A DNA stretch of 64,000 bases, from positions 11,974-75,973 of the forward strand of contig CAZOWX010000004.1 in assembly GCA_964583795.1 (NCBI GenBank). The letters run 5' to 3'. Positions 51,322-59,903 of this stretch are shown here, in pieces. Within the stretch, counting starts at the first letter, position 1; each line of letters begins with the position of its first letter. Position numbers and translations under genes: made by a program. The notes beneath the pieces are model-generated. The model saw only the letters and a list, made by a program, of their open reading frames with translations, did not search any database and had not been told where the DNA came from. The stretch comes from JBDTME01 sp964583795 (lineage in GTDB: Bacteria; Patescibacteriota; Microgenomatia; UBA1400; PJMF01).

Positions 51322-52509
51322 TCAATTCCGTCTTGTAATAAGCTCATTTCGGGCAAAAAAGACCTGAGGCAGTAATAAAGCTATTGTAATAACTCCAAGT
51401 AGTAGAGCAAATGCATTTGGTGAGTTGGTATCAATGAATTTTCCCACAAAATAAAAACTCACCGTAAATGGTATCCGAGAAAGTAGTGTCAAAGTTGACA
51501 ATGCTGTGGCACGATTTTTTGAAGAAATAAACCGATTTATTAAGACAGACCGAGCATTGTTAAAGGTCGTTGAGCTCGAAATGCGCAGAATAATCAGAGC
51601 ACTGCCTAAATACACTTGAACCAATGGAGCGAATAAAAACGATGAAAGTAGTGCTAGTGTTGCTACGATGAAGAGTTTTAAGTTTCCAAATTTACGACGA
51701 AGAAATGGATAAAAGTGTGAAGCAATAGCAGCAATAATGTAGCCAGTCCCAAATAAGATGCCTATGCCACTTCCATTCATGCCATACTCCTTGGCTTGCG
51801 AGATACCTAAAATTTTTGCAGCGAAAAAGTATCCTGAAGTAATGGTGATAATCAACAGTGAAATTTGAGTGGTACGTTTGTCTTTAAACAACTCGGAAAA
51901 ACCTTTTACGTTTTGGGAGACATAATTTTTCAAACTAAATTTTTCTGAATCAATCGAAGGCTCTTGAATAAAAATACATAATACAGCAGCCAAAAAATAC
52001 AAACCAGCTGTGATCAAAAATGGTCCAGTTTTCCAAATATCGTACAAAAAACCTCCGCCAAGCGCAGCAAAAAAAAGGCCGATCCACGTAATTGTTTCTA
52101 CTCGGGCGGTGACATGATCGTAGTTTTGCTCATGACCGTGTTCTTTCAAAGTGTCGTACATCAATGATTCTTGAGTTCCCGAGTACAGTGATTGACCAAG
52201 GCCGTTGATGATCCGACCAATGGCAAAAATCAAAAATGTGTGTCCATTGACTACAACAAGAATCCCAACGGCACTGAAAATAAATGACCAAAACAGTGTC
52301 CACTTTCGACCGATCAAATCACTAATTGCTCCGGTAGGAATCTCAAACACGTTGGCACTAACGGTAGTCAATGCTCCAATGATCGCTACTTGTGTGAAGT
52401 CTAAGTACTGCAAAAAGAACAGTAACCAAATTGCAATAGGGAAGTATAACTCATTGATCAAAGCCAGTGCTGTGCCGATGGTGATATTACGATGACGAGG
52501 TGTGTCCAT
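51322..52509 (-). CDS. Major facilitator superfamily transporter
   Basis: The 395-residue protein has about twelve membrane helices. The MFS motif between TM2 and TM3 is GAISDLIGRKWTLFWS, and a central loop carries EPSIDSEKFSLKNYV. It is intact and is a paralogue of the damaged MFS gene at 56414-57602, sharing SDLIGR/ADLIGR and DSEKF segments. The substrate is unknown. The pair of related transporters flanks the region with the glycosyltransferase and deaminases. Confidence 0.82.
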   Translation of the reverse strand: MDTPRHRNITIGTALALINELYFPIAIWLLFFLQYLDFTQVAIIGALTTVSANVFEIPTGAISDLIGRKWTLFWSFIFSAVGILVVVNGHTFLIFAIGRIINGLGQSLYSGTQESLMYDTLKEHGHEQNYDHVTARVETITWIGLFFAALGGGFLYDIWKTGPFLITAGLYFLAAVLCIFIQEPSIDSEKFSLKNYVSQNVKGFSELFKDKRTTQISLLIITITSGYFFAAKILGISQAKEYGMNGSGIGILFGTGYIIAAIASHFYPFLRRKFGNLKLFIVATLALLSSFLFAPLVQVYLGSALIILRISSSTTFNNARSVLINRFISSKNRATALSTLTLLSRIPFTVSFYFVGKFIDTNSPNAFALLLGVITIALLLPQVFFARNELITRRN

Positions 52510-52570
52510 TGCTACAATAGTTCGAGTTTGACTAATTTGGTAAGTATACCACTGCCAATCTGAGCAAAGC

Positions 52571-52615
52571 TTGACAGCGTGGTGAAAAGTAGAATATATT
52601 CTAATTATTGAATGT
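52571..52615 (+). promoter_or_regulatory. Promoter with copper-type operator
   Basis: TTGACA (52571-52576), an 18-bp spacer and TATATT (52595-52600) form a good promoter. ATATTC at 52596-52601, an 8-bp spacer and GAATGT at 52610-52615 form a palindrome with one mismatch, overlapping the -10. Over 18 bases it matches the minus-strand operator of the copper operon (33760-33783) at 15 positions. The ArsR-YHS protein may bind both. Confidence 0.55.
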
Positions 52616-52629
52616 ATGGAGGGGATTTT

Positions 52630-53235
52630 ATGAAAATTTCAACAGCTTTAGTGTTTTTTGCTTTCGTGTTTTTTGCTGCACCATCACTGGTTAGTGCGCA
52701 AATGATGGATGGTTTTCGTGAGACAAATCCTCAAGTCGAAACAAAAGAGGAAAGTAAAGCAACTGAAGGAAAACTGATTTGGGATAAACTCCAAAATAAA
52801 GAAACTGAATGTCAAACGTTAAATGATAGTGATTTTGGGAAATTGGGTGAGTTTTTTACTCAAAACATGATGGGGGGAAGAACTGAAGTAATGGAAAAAC
52901 TTATGGAAGAGCGCCTGGGTGAAGAGGGTGAGGAGCAAATGAACGTAGTTATGGGCAAGCGATTAAGTGGATGTGATGCAACTGCCCAATTCCCCGAAGG
53001 TGCAGGGTACTTCTCACCGATGATGGGGGGATATGGAGGGATGATGGGAAGAGGCTATGCCAACACTTTCGCTGACAAAAACTACAATTCATTTCCGATG
53101 ATGAGTGGAAATTATTGGAATGGGGGCAGGAATGATAGTTTTATGAGCCTAGTTGGTTGGGTGGTACAGATTTTGTTCTTTGGTTTGGGCAGTGTGTATT
53201 TTCTCAAAGGGATGACTCAGAAAACAAAAAAGTAA
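52630..53235 (+). CDS. Met-rich exported protein with C-terminal membrane helix
   Basis: From the ATG at 52630, with GGAGG upstream, the protein has 201 residues. It has a signal peptide (about 1-23, ending LVSAQ), a charged helical part with ETECQTLNDSDFGKLGEFF, a Gly/Met-rich stretch (MMGGYGGMMGRGY) and a C-terminal TM helix (VGWVVQILFFGLGSVYFL). Methionine clusters outside the membrane are a common Cu(I)-binding feature. With the operator shared with the copper operon, a role as extracytoplasmic copper-binding protein is plausible. I do not recognise a named family. Confidence 0.7.
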   Translation: MKISTALVFFAFVFFAAPSLVSAQMMDGFRETNPQVETKEESKATEGKLIWDKLQNKETECQTLNDSDFGKLGEFFTQNMMGGRTEVMEKLMEERLGEEGEEQMNVVMGKRLSGCDATAQFPEGAGYFSPMMGGYGGMMGRGYANTFADKNYNSFPMMSGNYWNGGRNDSFMSLVGWVVQILFFGLGSVYFLKGMTQKTKK

Positions 53236-53243
53236 AGGCTCTT

Positions 53244-54968
53244 TTATTGAGAGTTTGCAAAGGAACTTGCTGCTTTGATGGTGTAGCCGGCAGTCCCATC
53301 GAGATGATGAATGATGCGCACGCTTTGAAAGCTTGGTAATAGCGGACACTCACTGCGATCGACAATAATGTTTCCTGACAAACTTTCGGGTTCAAACAGC
53401 TGTGAAGGACAGTTCTCTGACTGTTCGATAAACTGAATATTGTCAACTTGATCAAGATCCATGCCTTTGGAAAAATGTCCTACTAACTCAGGTGAGAAAT
53501 TCTGTGTCACAAACAAATAGTGCAAATCAATTGTTTGGGCATACGGCAGATAAACTGTAGGGTACTCTTGTCGATGGTCTTTTAGCCAATACGCGAGCTG
53601 ATGCTGTTCATCAGAGCGATACGGAGTGGCAGCGAGTGAGTGGAGTGAAAAATAGTCTTGGGTAAAGTAAACGCTTTCAACTATCAATACCAGTACGATT
53701 AATATACTCAATGCTTTACTCCAGACTTTGGATGATGCGAACAGTAATTGCCAACAAAACGCAAAGAGCACGGCCCAGAACACACTTGATACAAGTGTCC
53801 GATGGACATTGGGGACATCTTCGAGTGTTAGCGCTGCTGGTACCGCTGCAACAGCGAGGATCCACATGAACCACAAAAAGTATTTGCCTCGATTGGGTTT
53901 AAACAAAATTGCGAACGGAGATTCTTTTGTTGGGGAGATAAAGTGTTTGATAACTGCTGCGATAATCATCAGTATAAAGCCCCAGTACAACTCACCATGC
54001 TCAAATACTTTATATCGCTCTGGTTTTCCGCCGGTTCCGGCTAAAAAATCAGGTGAAAAGTATGTTGCGTATTGACGCAAAAACTCACGAGCGGCTAATA
54101 CGTATCGATTATAAAAAACTCTTGCTTGCAGGATTTTTCCTGAGCCCAGTCCAATACTCAAATTTGTTGATCTGCCAACAATGGTTCCATTGAAAGTAAA
54201 CAGTGACGTTTGGTTAAATCGTCCTTTGCCCCAAGTTGTTTGACTGATCATGAACGTTATGCAGAAAAACAGTGCTGAAATGAGTAGCAGTAGTTTTTTC
54301 CAGTTGCGATTCGAAGCGAGTAAAAACAAAGGAAGTAAACTCAGTGGTACAAATACTCGAAATCCTGGATACAAAAAGTACGTGAATAACAATGAAGCGA
54401 CAGCAACCAAAAGCAGTGGAATTTTTTTTCGAGCTAGTGCTATGATGATGAAAATAATTCCCAGTAGATAAAAAAAGGTGGCCAAGATGCCCTCAGAAGT
54501 AGCGCGTGACAGTACAACATGCCACGGCATCACTGCGAGTGCAAATCCAGCGATGAGTGAGGCTTTCCTTGATTGAAACAACGTGTTACATAGCCACATG
54601 ACAAGCCCTACTGTCGCTGTCCCAAGCAGTGCAATGGGGAACCGCACCGCAAACTCATTGACTCCAAAGAGATAGGTTGTGGCTCCGGAAATATACATTG
54701 GGATGACATTGGGATAGTCCCCAAAATTGTCAAAATACAAAACGGGCCACTTGTTCCCGTAGAGATCAACTCCGTTTTGTAAGATGAACCGTCCGACATA
54801 GCCATTCATGACTTCGTCGTTATGAAATCCAAAAGGCACTGAAGCTAAGTGATAAAAACGAAACACAGCTGCAACAATAATGACCAAAGCAGCGGCAAAA
54901 TAATAAGCTCGGGTGTGCTTTTGTACAGGAGTGATTCTTTGGGCTGATAAGTTTGGCTTTTTTTTCAC
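53244..54968 (-). CDS. Membrane glycosyltransferase, PMT/ArnT-like (GT39/GT83)
   Basis: The 574-residue protein has about twelve membrane helices and the GT-C signature in the first outside loop: GFHNDEVMNGYVGRF near 52-66, with Asp-Glu. A soluble C-terminal domain (about 440-574) follows. It transfers sugars from polyprenyl phosphates to surface lipids or proteins. It is the second such enzyme in the window (the other at 26300-27817), which suggests that surface glycosylation is important here. It is convergent with the Met-rich protein gene, 8 nt apart. Confidence 0.85.
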   Translation of the reverse strand: MKKKPNLSAQRITPVQKHTRAYYFAAALVIIVAAVFRFYHLASVPFGFHNDEVMNGYVGRFILQNGVDLYGNKWPVLYFDNFGDYPNVIPMYISGATTYLFGVNEFAVRFPIALLGTATVGLVMWLCNTLFQSRKASLIAGFALAVMPWHVVLSRATSEGILATFFYLLGIIFIIIALARKKIPLLLVAVASLLFTYFLYPGFRVFVPLSLLPLFLLASNRNWKKLLLLISALFFCITFMISQTTWGKGRFNQTSLFTFNGTIVGRSTNLSIGLGSGKILQARVFYNRYVLAAREFLRQYATYFSPDFLAGTGGKPERYKVFEHGELYWGFILMIIAAVIKHFISPTKESPFAILFKPNRGKYFLWFMWILAVAAVPAALTLEDVPNVHRTLVSSVFWAVLFAFCWQLLFASSKVWSKALSILIVLVLIVESVYFTQDYFSLHSLAATPYRSDEQHQLAYWLKDHRQEYPTVYLPYAQTIDLHYLFVTQNFSPELVGHFSKGMDLDQVDNIQFIEQSENCPSQLFEPESLSGNIIVDRSECPLLPSFQSVRIIHHLDGTAGYTIKAASSFANSQ

Positions 54969-55036
54969 AATTTGTCTCTATTGTACTATTGATCGACTCA
55001 TTTGAGTGCCCAAATTTTGCATAATCGTACAAGTGA

Positions 55037-55042
55037 TACAAT
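55037..55042 (+). promoter_or_regulatory. TACAAT 7 nt before ATG
   Basis: TACAAT is followed by seven bases and the ATG at 55050, with no ribosome binding site. It favours this start over the upstream in-frame ATG at 55002. Confidence 0.4.
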
Positions 55043-55049
55043 AGTGTGT

Positions 55050-55526
55050 ATGCCAAAGTCAACGGATGAAGCGGTGATGCAGCAATTGATTGCCTATGCG
55101 CACGAGCGAATGTCCAAACAGAATGCGTACCCATTTTGTGCGTTTGTGGTGAAAGATGATCAGGTCATTGCTCGAGCCTTCAACGATGTCAACAACTCTT
55201 GGGGAGATCGAACAACCCATGGTGAGATGATAGCGTTAAAAAAAGTTTCTCAAGCACATCACTCGACAACAGCAATTCGGGGAGTGAGTGTGTATACTAC
55301 TTGTGAACCGTGTTTAGCCTGTTTCGAAACTATTTTTTGGTCTGGTGCTAAACGAATCATCTATAGTGTGGGAAAAACTGAGTTTGCTGAGTATTTTCAT
55401 GATCACTCTTTCGATATCCATCAGTTTCCAAAACAACATCCAGGAATGATTGAGATTGTTGGCGGTGTACTCAAAGAGGATGGCGTCCAACTATTTCAAA
55501 CAGCGAAGGAAAAGTATGGTTGGTAA
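55050..55526 (+). CDS. Nucleoside/base deaminase, CDA superfamily
   Basis: The 158-residue protein has the zinc site of cytidine/guanine/tRNA-adenosine deaminases: HGE (in RTTHGEMIALKK near 56-67), and CEPCLAC near 89-95, with two Cys ligands. The rest of the fold is typical, including YPFCAFVVKDDQVIARA near the start. Members convert guanine, cytosine or tRNA adenosine into xanthine, uracil or inosine. It lacks clear TadA tRNA-binding features; a base or nucleoside substrate is more likely. The second gene of the operon starts 11 nt before its stop. Confidence 0.85.
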   Translation: MPKSTDEAVMQQLIAYAHERMSKQNAYPFCAFVVKDDQVIARAFNDVNNSWGDRTTHGEMIALKKVSQAHHSTTAIRGVSVYTTCEPCLACFETIFWSGAKRIIYSVGKTEFAEYFHDHSFDIHQFPKQHPGMIEIVGGVLKEDGVQLFQTAKEKYGW

Positions 55527-56025
55527 CCTTGATTCGTTAATGCGTCAAGTGCTTTCATTTAGTGTTGAGGTAATGGATCGGATGCATCAGTTCCCATATG
55601 TTGCTTTTGTGGTAAAAGATACTGCGGTGGTCAGTCGTGCGGTGAACGAGGTGTATCAAAACTTAGATCCGACGGCCCATTGTGATGCAGTTGCCATTCG
55701 TCGTGCTCAAATGGCTTTGGAAACTGGAGATCTATCGGAGTGTACCTTAATTTCTTTGTTTGAACCAACAGTGTTGTCTTTTGACGTAGCGCTTTGGGCC
55801 AGCATTCATCAATTTGTCTGGTGCTTGGATAAAGAGGATTTGCCAGATCAGTATACTTCGATTCCGTATGGCCCTCGAGAATACTTGCGTGATCATCCCA
55901 GAAAAATTAGCGTTAGTCGCGGTGTACTGCGAGAGCAGGGATTAAAAATCATGCACTCAGCCATTGATCAAAAACTCTCGCTTGTCGCTGCCCCGTACTC
56001 AAGACAGATTGAGTTGTTTGAGTAA
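55516..56025 (+). CDS. Catalytically dead deaminase paralogue
   Basis: From the ATG at 55516 the protein has 169 residues and aligns with the preceding deaminase over its length (QFPYVAFVVKDTAVVSRAVNE against YPFCAFVVKDD). The zinc and proton-shuttle residues are lost: HGE has become HCD (TAHCDAVAIRR), and CEPCLAC has become FEPTVLS, without either Cys ligand. The Glu-to-Asp and double Cys loss should prevent zinc binding and catalysis. It overlaps the active gene by 11 nt, so the two are translationally coupled and may form a heterodimer or regulator. Confidence 0.75.
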   Translation: MVGNLDSLMRQVLSFSVEVMDRMHQFPYVAFVVKDTAVVSRAVNEVYQNLDPTAHCDAVAIRRAQMALETGDLSECTLISLFEPTVLSFDVALWASIHQFVWCLDKEDLPDQYTSIPYGPREYLRDHPRKISVSRGVLREQGLKIMHSAIDQKLSLVAAPYSRQIELFE

Positions 56026-56031
56026 AGTGTT

Positions 56032-56340
56032 ATGGCAAAAGAAAACATTTTTGGATTACAAGGGTGCGATTTACCAAATAATAAAGGGTTATGTAGCGCG
56101 TGTTGTATAGTCATGACTGTTGAAAGTATGCAAAAACCCGAAGGTGAAATTTGCACAAGTTTGACAGAGAAGGGATGCCCATTTCATGGAACACAAGAGC
56201 AATCATTTGAGTGTCGCAGATTTCACTGCCAAGTTGTTTCGACTAGGGTCAAATTATGTTTGATTGCACAATGCCTAAGAGATGGTGTCATTACCGAAGA
56301 TGAAGCAAATGATGCTCGACGACTGTGGATTATTTCTTAA
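56032..56340 (+). CDS. Cys-rich YkgJ-like cluster-binding protein
   Basis: The 102-residue protein has eleven Cys residues. The pattern GLCSACCIVM (about 19-28), KPEGEICTSLTEKGCPFH (about 35-52) and CRRFHC (about 61-66) resembles YkgJ/CxxCxxCC Fe-S or zinc-binding proteins. A short acidic tail follows. It begins 6 nt after the dead deaminase and is likely in the same operon. The cofactor and role are unknown. Confidence 0.65.
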   Translation: MAKENIFGLQGCDLPNNKGLCSACCIVMTVESMQKPEGEICTSLTEKGCPFHGTQEQSFECRRFHCQVVSTRVKLCLIAQCLRDGVITEDEANDARRLWIIS

Positions 56341-56413
56341 ATTTTGAAAATGATATGCCATTATTTCCCCCTGTTTACTGAACTGATTTCTCTGATTAAT
56401 GTTTGCTTTGGTT

Positions 56414-57602
56414 TTACTGTAAGTTTTTCCTTGTATAGAGAACCCAGAAAGATAACGGGACAACACTAACACAGGAAATAATCCCAAGTAAGCTATACAT
56501 CGTTTTTATTCCAAATGCAGTGATGATGGGTGCAGAAATGGTCGTCGTAAAAATATACACAAAGCCGATTAAAAGACTTAAAAATGAAATTGCTGTAGCG
56601 CGATATTTACTTGAAAATACTGTATTGATTAATGGAGATAACAGAATCCAACGGGCAGTGGAGGTGATCATTGCGGCTTGAATAAACGGGATTCCCCAAT
56701 ATCCTTTCAATGCAAATCCGGGTAGAAAGGCAATGATCATGATAATGGGAAAAAACACTATCCGAGCGCTTTCACTTACGATCCGATTATTTTGTAGTAC
56801 AAATCTGATCAAAAAAATATTGAGCAGACGCATTAGTGAAAAAAAAATCCCCCTGATTACATTAGACGGAACAAGCGAAATCATCATAAAGTCAGTAAAA
56901 TAAAGTGCTGCAGACCAGGAAATTCCGGCGACTGCAATGTAAAATAACGACAATGTAGTTGTTTGTTTATTTTTAAATGCCTCTTGTGAGCCTTGTCGAA
57001 TTTGTAAGACATAGTTATGGAAAGTAAATTTTTCTGAATCAATGAATGGTTCTTTGTAAAACCAAATACTAGCAGTTCCCAATAAAAGGCTAACACCGTA
57101 AAGGATATACGGCAAAAACATCCATTTTTCATAAAAAAAACCGCCCGTAGCAGTAGCAATAATTAAGCCTACTTGAAAAATAAAACTAGCATTTCCATTC
57201 ACTGTGTCATATTTTTTCTCTTTTTGCTTGTTTATACGTATCGTAAAGCAACGCTTCTTCAGAGCCTGAACGAAATGAATCAAAGAGTCCAACCATGAGA
57301 GCTAGGACTAAAAAGTGCCAAAACTTAGTTGCGAAGGGAAAGAAAAAAAAACTAAGAGCTCCAACTATCCATCCAATCAGATCAGTTATCCGTCGACCAA
57401 TGAGATCTGCGAGTGCCCCACTTGGAAGTTCCAGGAGCATTTGTGCGAGATACTGCAGTGTGACTAAATATGAGATTTCTGAGGCAGAAATTTTGCCCTG
57501 ATAGTAGACAATCCAGATTGGAATTGTAAAACTTAGAGAGCGAAAAAAATAGGTGACGTAAAAAATCCCGGTATTCCATTTGTAAACAGGGATATTTCTC
57601 AT
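56414..57602 (-). pseudogene. MFS transporter gene with one-base frameshift
   Basis: The first 130 codons (from the ATG at 57602; SGALADLIGRRITDLIGW, then EEALLYDTYKQAKRE) run into a stop, while the remaining 290 or so residues (FIFQVGLIIATATGGFFYEK and onward, including FIDSEKFTFHNYV) continue in another frame. Adding one A to the run of six on the minus strand (T-run 57212-57217) joins them as YKQAKREKKYDTVNG. The joined protein is about 396 residues, like its intact paralogue at 51322-52509. Pseudogene or homopolymer error. Confidence 0.78.
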
Positions 57603-57708
57603 TGTAATAGTATAACAATTATTTGTTCTTTTCCTTAAAGATGCGATAAATTTATTGTGCGTGAATAAAGTCTGATCCTTGCTTTAAAAGAATAACTTTT
57701 TTCTACTT

Positions 57709-58116
57709 TTAAAAACCTCTCCACAAAAACGCCGTGATATTCAATCCACCTTCGATGAGCTTAATGGCTTTTTTGAGCTCGTATTGACTGATTGTTTCAT
57801 TAAGCGGTTCACGATCAGGAATGTTGCCAGTGTCGTATTTTTGCAAAGTTGGAAGTGCTTTTGAATCACCGAGTTGCCCCAGTGCCCAAATGGCTTTATT
57901 TCGATCGTAGAATGAGTTTTGTGTGTCATCGAGTTGAGCAATGAGTGCATTCACGCACTCTCCGCTGTAGTTTCGCTTTGCTGTCGCACACACTTGTTTC
58001 ACTTCAAATCCGATCCATGTACCTGTGATGACGAATAAAAGGAGCATTATGCTGATGCCAATGGAAATAAAAAGTACTGCGATCTTTTTGATCGAACGGA
58101 ACGTGTTAGCAGACAT
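57709..58116 (-). CDS. Membrane-anchored HEAT-repeat-like small protein
   Basis: The 135-residue protein has an N-terminal TM helix (about 11-32, IAVLFISIGISIMLLLFVI), one Cys pair (CATAKRNYSGEC) and HEAT-like helices with NKAIWALGQLGDSKALPTLQKY, about 65-90. AAAGGAGG lies before the ATG. HEAT repeats mediate protein binding; a scaffold role at the membrane is a guess. It is followed by an intergenic palindrome region and the HTH/DUF2178 pair. Confidence 0.65.
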   Translation of the reverse strand: MSANTFRSIKKIAVLFISIGISIMLLLFVITGTWIGFEVKQVCATAKRNYSGECVNALIAQLDDTQNSFYDRNKAIWALGQLGDSKALPTLQKYDTGNIPDREPLNETISQYELKKAIKLIEGGLNITAFLWRGF

Positions 58117-58249
58117 GAGAACCTCCTTTACTTAGATCCTGATTGAAAAGTCGCATTCTACTGCAAGGTCGTAGAATTTGGCAAAAGAAGTCTTTATTTT
58201 CTTCTCCCTCCCAAGGCGGGCAGGCAAGTAGCACCGCTACTATCGGTGT

Positions 58250-58262
58250 CCACCCTGGGTGG
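58250..58262. repeat. GC-rich palindrome in the 58.1-58.3 kb spacer
   Basis: CCACCC-T-GGGTGG is a perfect 6-bp palindrome. With CCCAAGGCGGG at 58210-58220 it forms a GC-rich patch in an AT-rich spacer (58117-58273), which otherwise holds no gene. The core is similar to the palindromes at 13249-13263 and 62087-62105. Confidence 0.5.
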
Positions 58263-58273
58263 ATTGCTCAAAT

Positions 58274-58498
58274 CTACTCCCTTTCGTCACGAACGGGACC
58301 TTTCAAACAGGCTCTAAAGAACATATCTTCGATACTTACGTGGAAAAATTGGGCAATCTCGTAGGCCAGTCCTAGCGATGGCAGGTATTTGTTGTGCTCA
58401 ATAGCAACAATTGTTTGTCGACTGATCCCGAGTTTATCCGCCAATTGCTCTTGGGTGAGGTCATGGATAGCTCGATACACTTTGAGTTTATTTTTCAT
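58274..58498 (-). CDS. XRE-type helix-turn-helix regulator
   Basis: The 74-residue protein (from the ATG at 58498) is one XRE/Cro HTH domain: QEQLADKLGISRQTIVAIEH near 17-36, then YLPSLGLAYEIAQFF. The short form of about 70 residues, paired with a DUF2178 membrane protein, is widely found in bacteria and archaea. Its start overlaps the DUF2178 stop by 11 nt, so the two are co-translated. It probably regulates its own operon. Confidence 0.85.
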   Translation of the reverse strand: MKNKLKVYRAIHDLTQEQLADKLGISRQTIVAIEHNKYLPSLGLAYEIAQFFHVSIEDMFFRACLKGPVRDERE

Positions 58499-58913
58499 GA
58501 ATACTACCACCCAGTTTTTGATTAATGAAAAAATGAGCGATTGAGTAGGTGACGATTAACATGAGTGAAAGATATGCAAAAATCATTCCTAAAGCTTCAG
58601 TGAAGGCAAACTCGCCCTTTGAAAAGACACTCAAACCACTTTTCGATGGAATTAAGAGTAAAATTGCGGTGAGTCCCAGCGTTGGCGTAAAGATAGCATA
58701 GGTGAACTGAGCGGCTTTTTGTTGCACGCTCAGCTCTCGCTCATCAGTGCGACGATGAATTTTCACTCGAGCAATAATCAAGAACAGCATTCCTGTAACG
58801 ACTCCAACAAGTGATAGTAAAAAGTTGCCGTTGTATACGGCTAAAGCAACGATACAAAGGATAAAGAGTGTGACGATCACTCGAAGTTGTTGGAAGCGTT
58901 TTGGTGTGAGCAT
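58488..58913 (-). CDS. DUF2178 family membrane protein
   Basis: From the ATG at 58913 the protein has 141 residues with four membrane helices (VIVTLFILCIVALAVY, FLLSLVGVVTGMLFLII, YAIFTPTLGLTAILLLI and ALGMIFAYLSLMLIVTY) and the family's RRTDERE loop between helices 2 and 3. The start is fixed by a full promoter: TTTACA, 17 bp, TACAAT, then 6 nt to the ATG. It pairs with the HTH gene overlapping its 3' end. The role of the family is unknown; it may modulate the regulator. Confidence 0.8.
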   Translation of the reverse strand: MLTPKRFQQLRVIVTLFILCIVALAVYNGNFLLSLVGVVTGMLFLIIARVKIHRRTDERELSVQQKAAQFTYAIFTPTLGLTAILLLIPSKSGLSVFSKGEFAFTEALGMIFAYLSLMLIVTYSIAHFFINQKLGGSIHEK

Positions 58914-58919
58914 GAGAAA

Positions 58920-58948
58920 ATTGTAATGAATGTTTAACATTTTGTAAA
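58920..58948 (-). promoter_or_regulatory. Promoter TTTACA-17-TACAAT, leaderless, of the DUF2178 operon
   Basis: On the minus strand TTTACA (58948-58943) is separated by exactly 17 bp from TACAAT (58925-58920), which is 6 nt before the ATG at 58913. It is the best combined -35/-10 example of the leaderless pattern in the window. Confidence 0.6.
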
Positions 58949-59012
58949 GAAGGTTTGACAAATAAAACAGATCGTACTTGAAAGACCTTGGTTACTTGCG
59001 TAGGATGGAATG

Positions 59013-59168
59013 ATGGTTGACGATTTATTACACCGCAATTTAACTCGAAGAGAGTTTTTGACACTACTCTTTTCATTTCTTGTTTTTCTCTTTGGAGCTC
59101 AGTGGTTATTGAAACCGCATCGCGTGGAAAAGAAGGCTACCTTTGGGAATGGTTCCTACGGGATGTAG
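59013..59168 (+). CDS. Small twin-arginine-signal protein (51 residues)
   Basis: An ATG preceded by AGGATGGA opens a 51-codon frame ending in TAG. It has a Tat-type motif, LTRREFLTLL, at about residues 10-19, a hydrophobic segment (LFSFLVFLFG) and a short polar C-terminus ending KATFGNGSYGM. The 3' end overlaps the end of the convergent tatC gene by 32 bp. The tail motif (F/Y)GxGxYG recurs as SYGSGTY in the dockerin protein at 60134. It is probably a small Tat-exported surface protein next to the Tat genes. Confidence 0.6.
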   Translation: MVDDLLHRNLTRREFLTLLFSFLVFLFGAQWLLKPHRVEKKATFGNGSYGM

Positions 59169-59901
59169 TGTTGAGGGACTTTATTTTTTGAGTATTACTT
59201 TTTTTTCTATTTATAATCACAATAACGAGTACAGTGAACTGGTATAAAGCTACCAGTGGTAATGCCATCAAACTCATGTTTAGAATGTCAGACGTTGGTG
59301 TGATGATAGCTGCTGCAGTAAAACTAAGCAGTATGACCCATTTTTGGAAGTGCATTAAAGAGCGAAATGAGAAATGTTTAACTTCATTTACAAGAAACAG
59401 AACGAGTGGAATTTGAAATATGAAACCGAAACCCAATATGTACCGTGAGATAAACGTGAGATATGAATCAGTTGATATTAGTGAATGAATCGAATTTGTT
59501 TCAAACTGGTTGAGAAAATGTAGCGTGGCTGGTAAGAGGATGAAGTATGCAAATCCCATCCCGATGCCGGCTAAACAGCACGAAATGACGATAAAGAGTA
59601 CTGAATTTTTTTGTATTTCGTTCGGAAGAGCTGGAAAAGAAAAGTTGTATATTTGAAAGAGTAAAACTGGGAGAGAAGTAATAAACCCAAAAAGCAGACT
59701 TATTTTTAGAAAAAAGTCAAATCCCCCCATTGGAGATTGATAAAATAATTCTTGTTGCAATGGAGCAATGAGAAATCGTAGAATGTCTTGGCGGTACATG
59801 TACCCTACACAGGTAAGCGCAACAAAAAAAAACGCCCAAATACTTATTTTAGTGCGTAACTCCTGGAGATGGGTTAAAAAAGGCTGTTCGATCGTAGTCA
59901 C
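59137..59901 (-). CDS. tatC: Sec-independent translocase subunit TatC
   Basis: TatC recognises the twin-arginine signal peptide and forms the core of the Tat channel. The 254-residue protein has six membrane helices and family motifs: FLTHLQELRTKI near 8-19, FPALPNEI near 90, and FQIPLVLFLV in the fourth helix region, with an Asp/Glu-containing second half (ITPTSDILNMSLMALPL). It is 2 nt downstream of tatA, on the same strand. No tatB-like second copy is seen, so this is a minimal TatAC system. Confidence 0.93.
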   Translation of the reverse strand: MTTIEQPFLTHLQELRTKISIWAFFFVALTCVGYMYRQDILRFLIAPLQQELFYQSPMGGFDFFLKISLLFGFITSLPVLLFQIYNFSFPALPNEIQKNSVLFIVISCCLAGIGMGFAYFILLPATLHFLNQFETNSIHSLISTDSYLTFISRYILGFGFIFQIPLVLFLVNEVKHFSFRSLMHFQKWVILLSFTAAAIITPTSDILNMSLMALPLVALYQFTVLVIVIINRKKSNTQKIKSLNTTSRRNHSQR

Positions 59902-59903
59902 AA

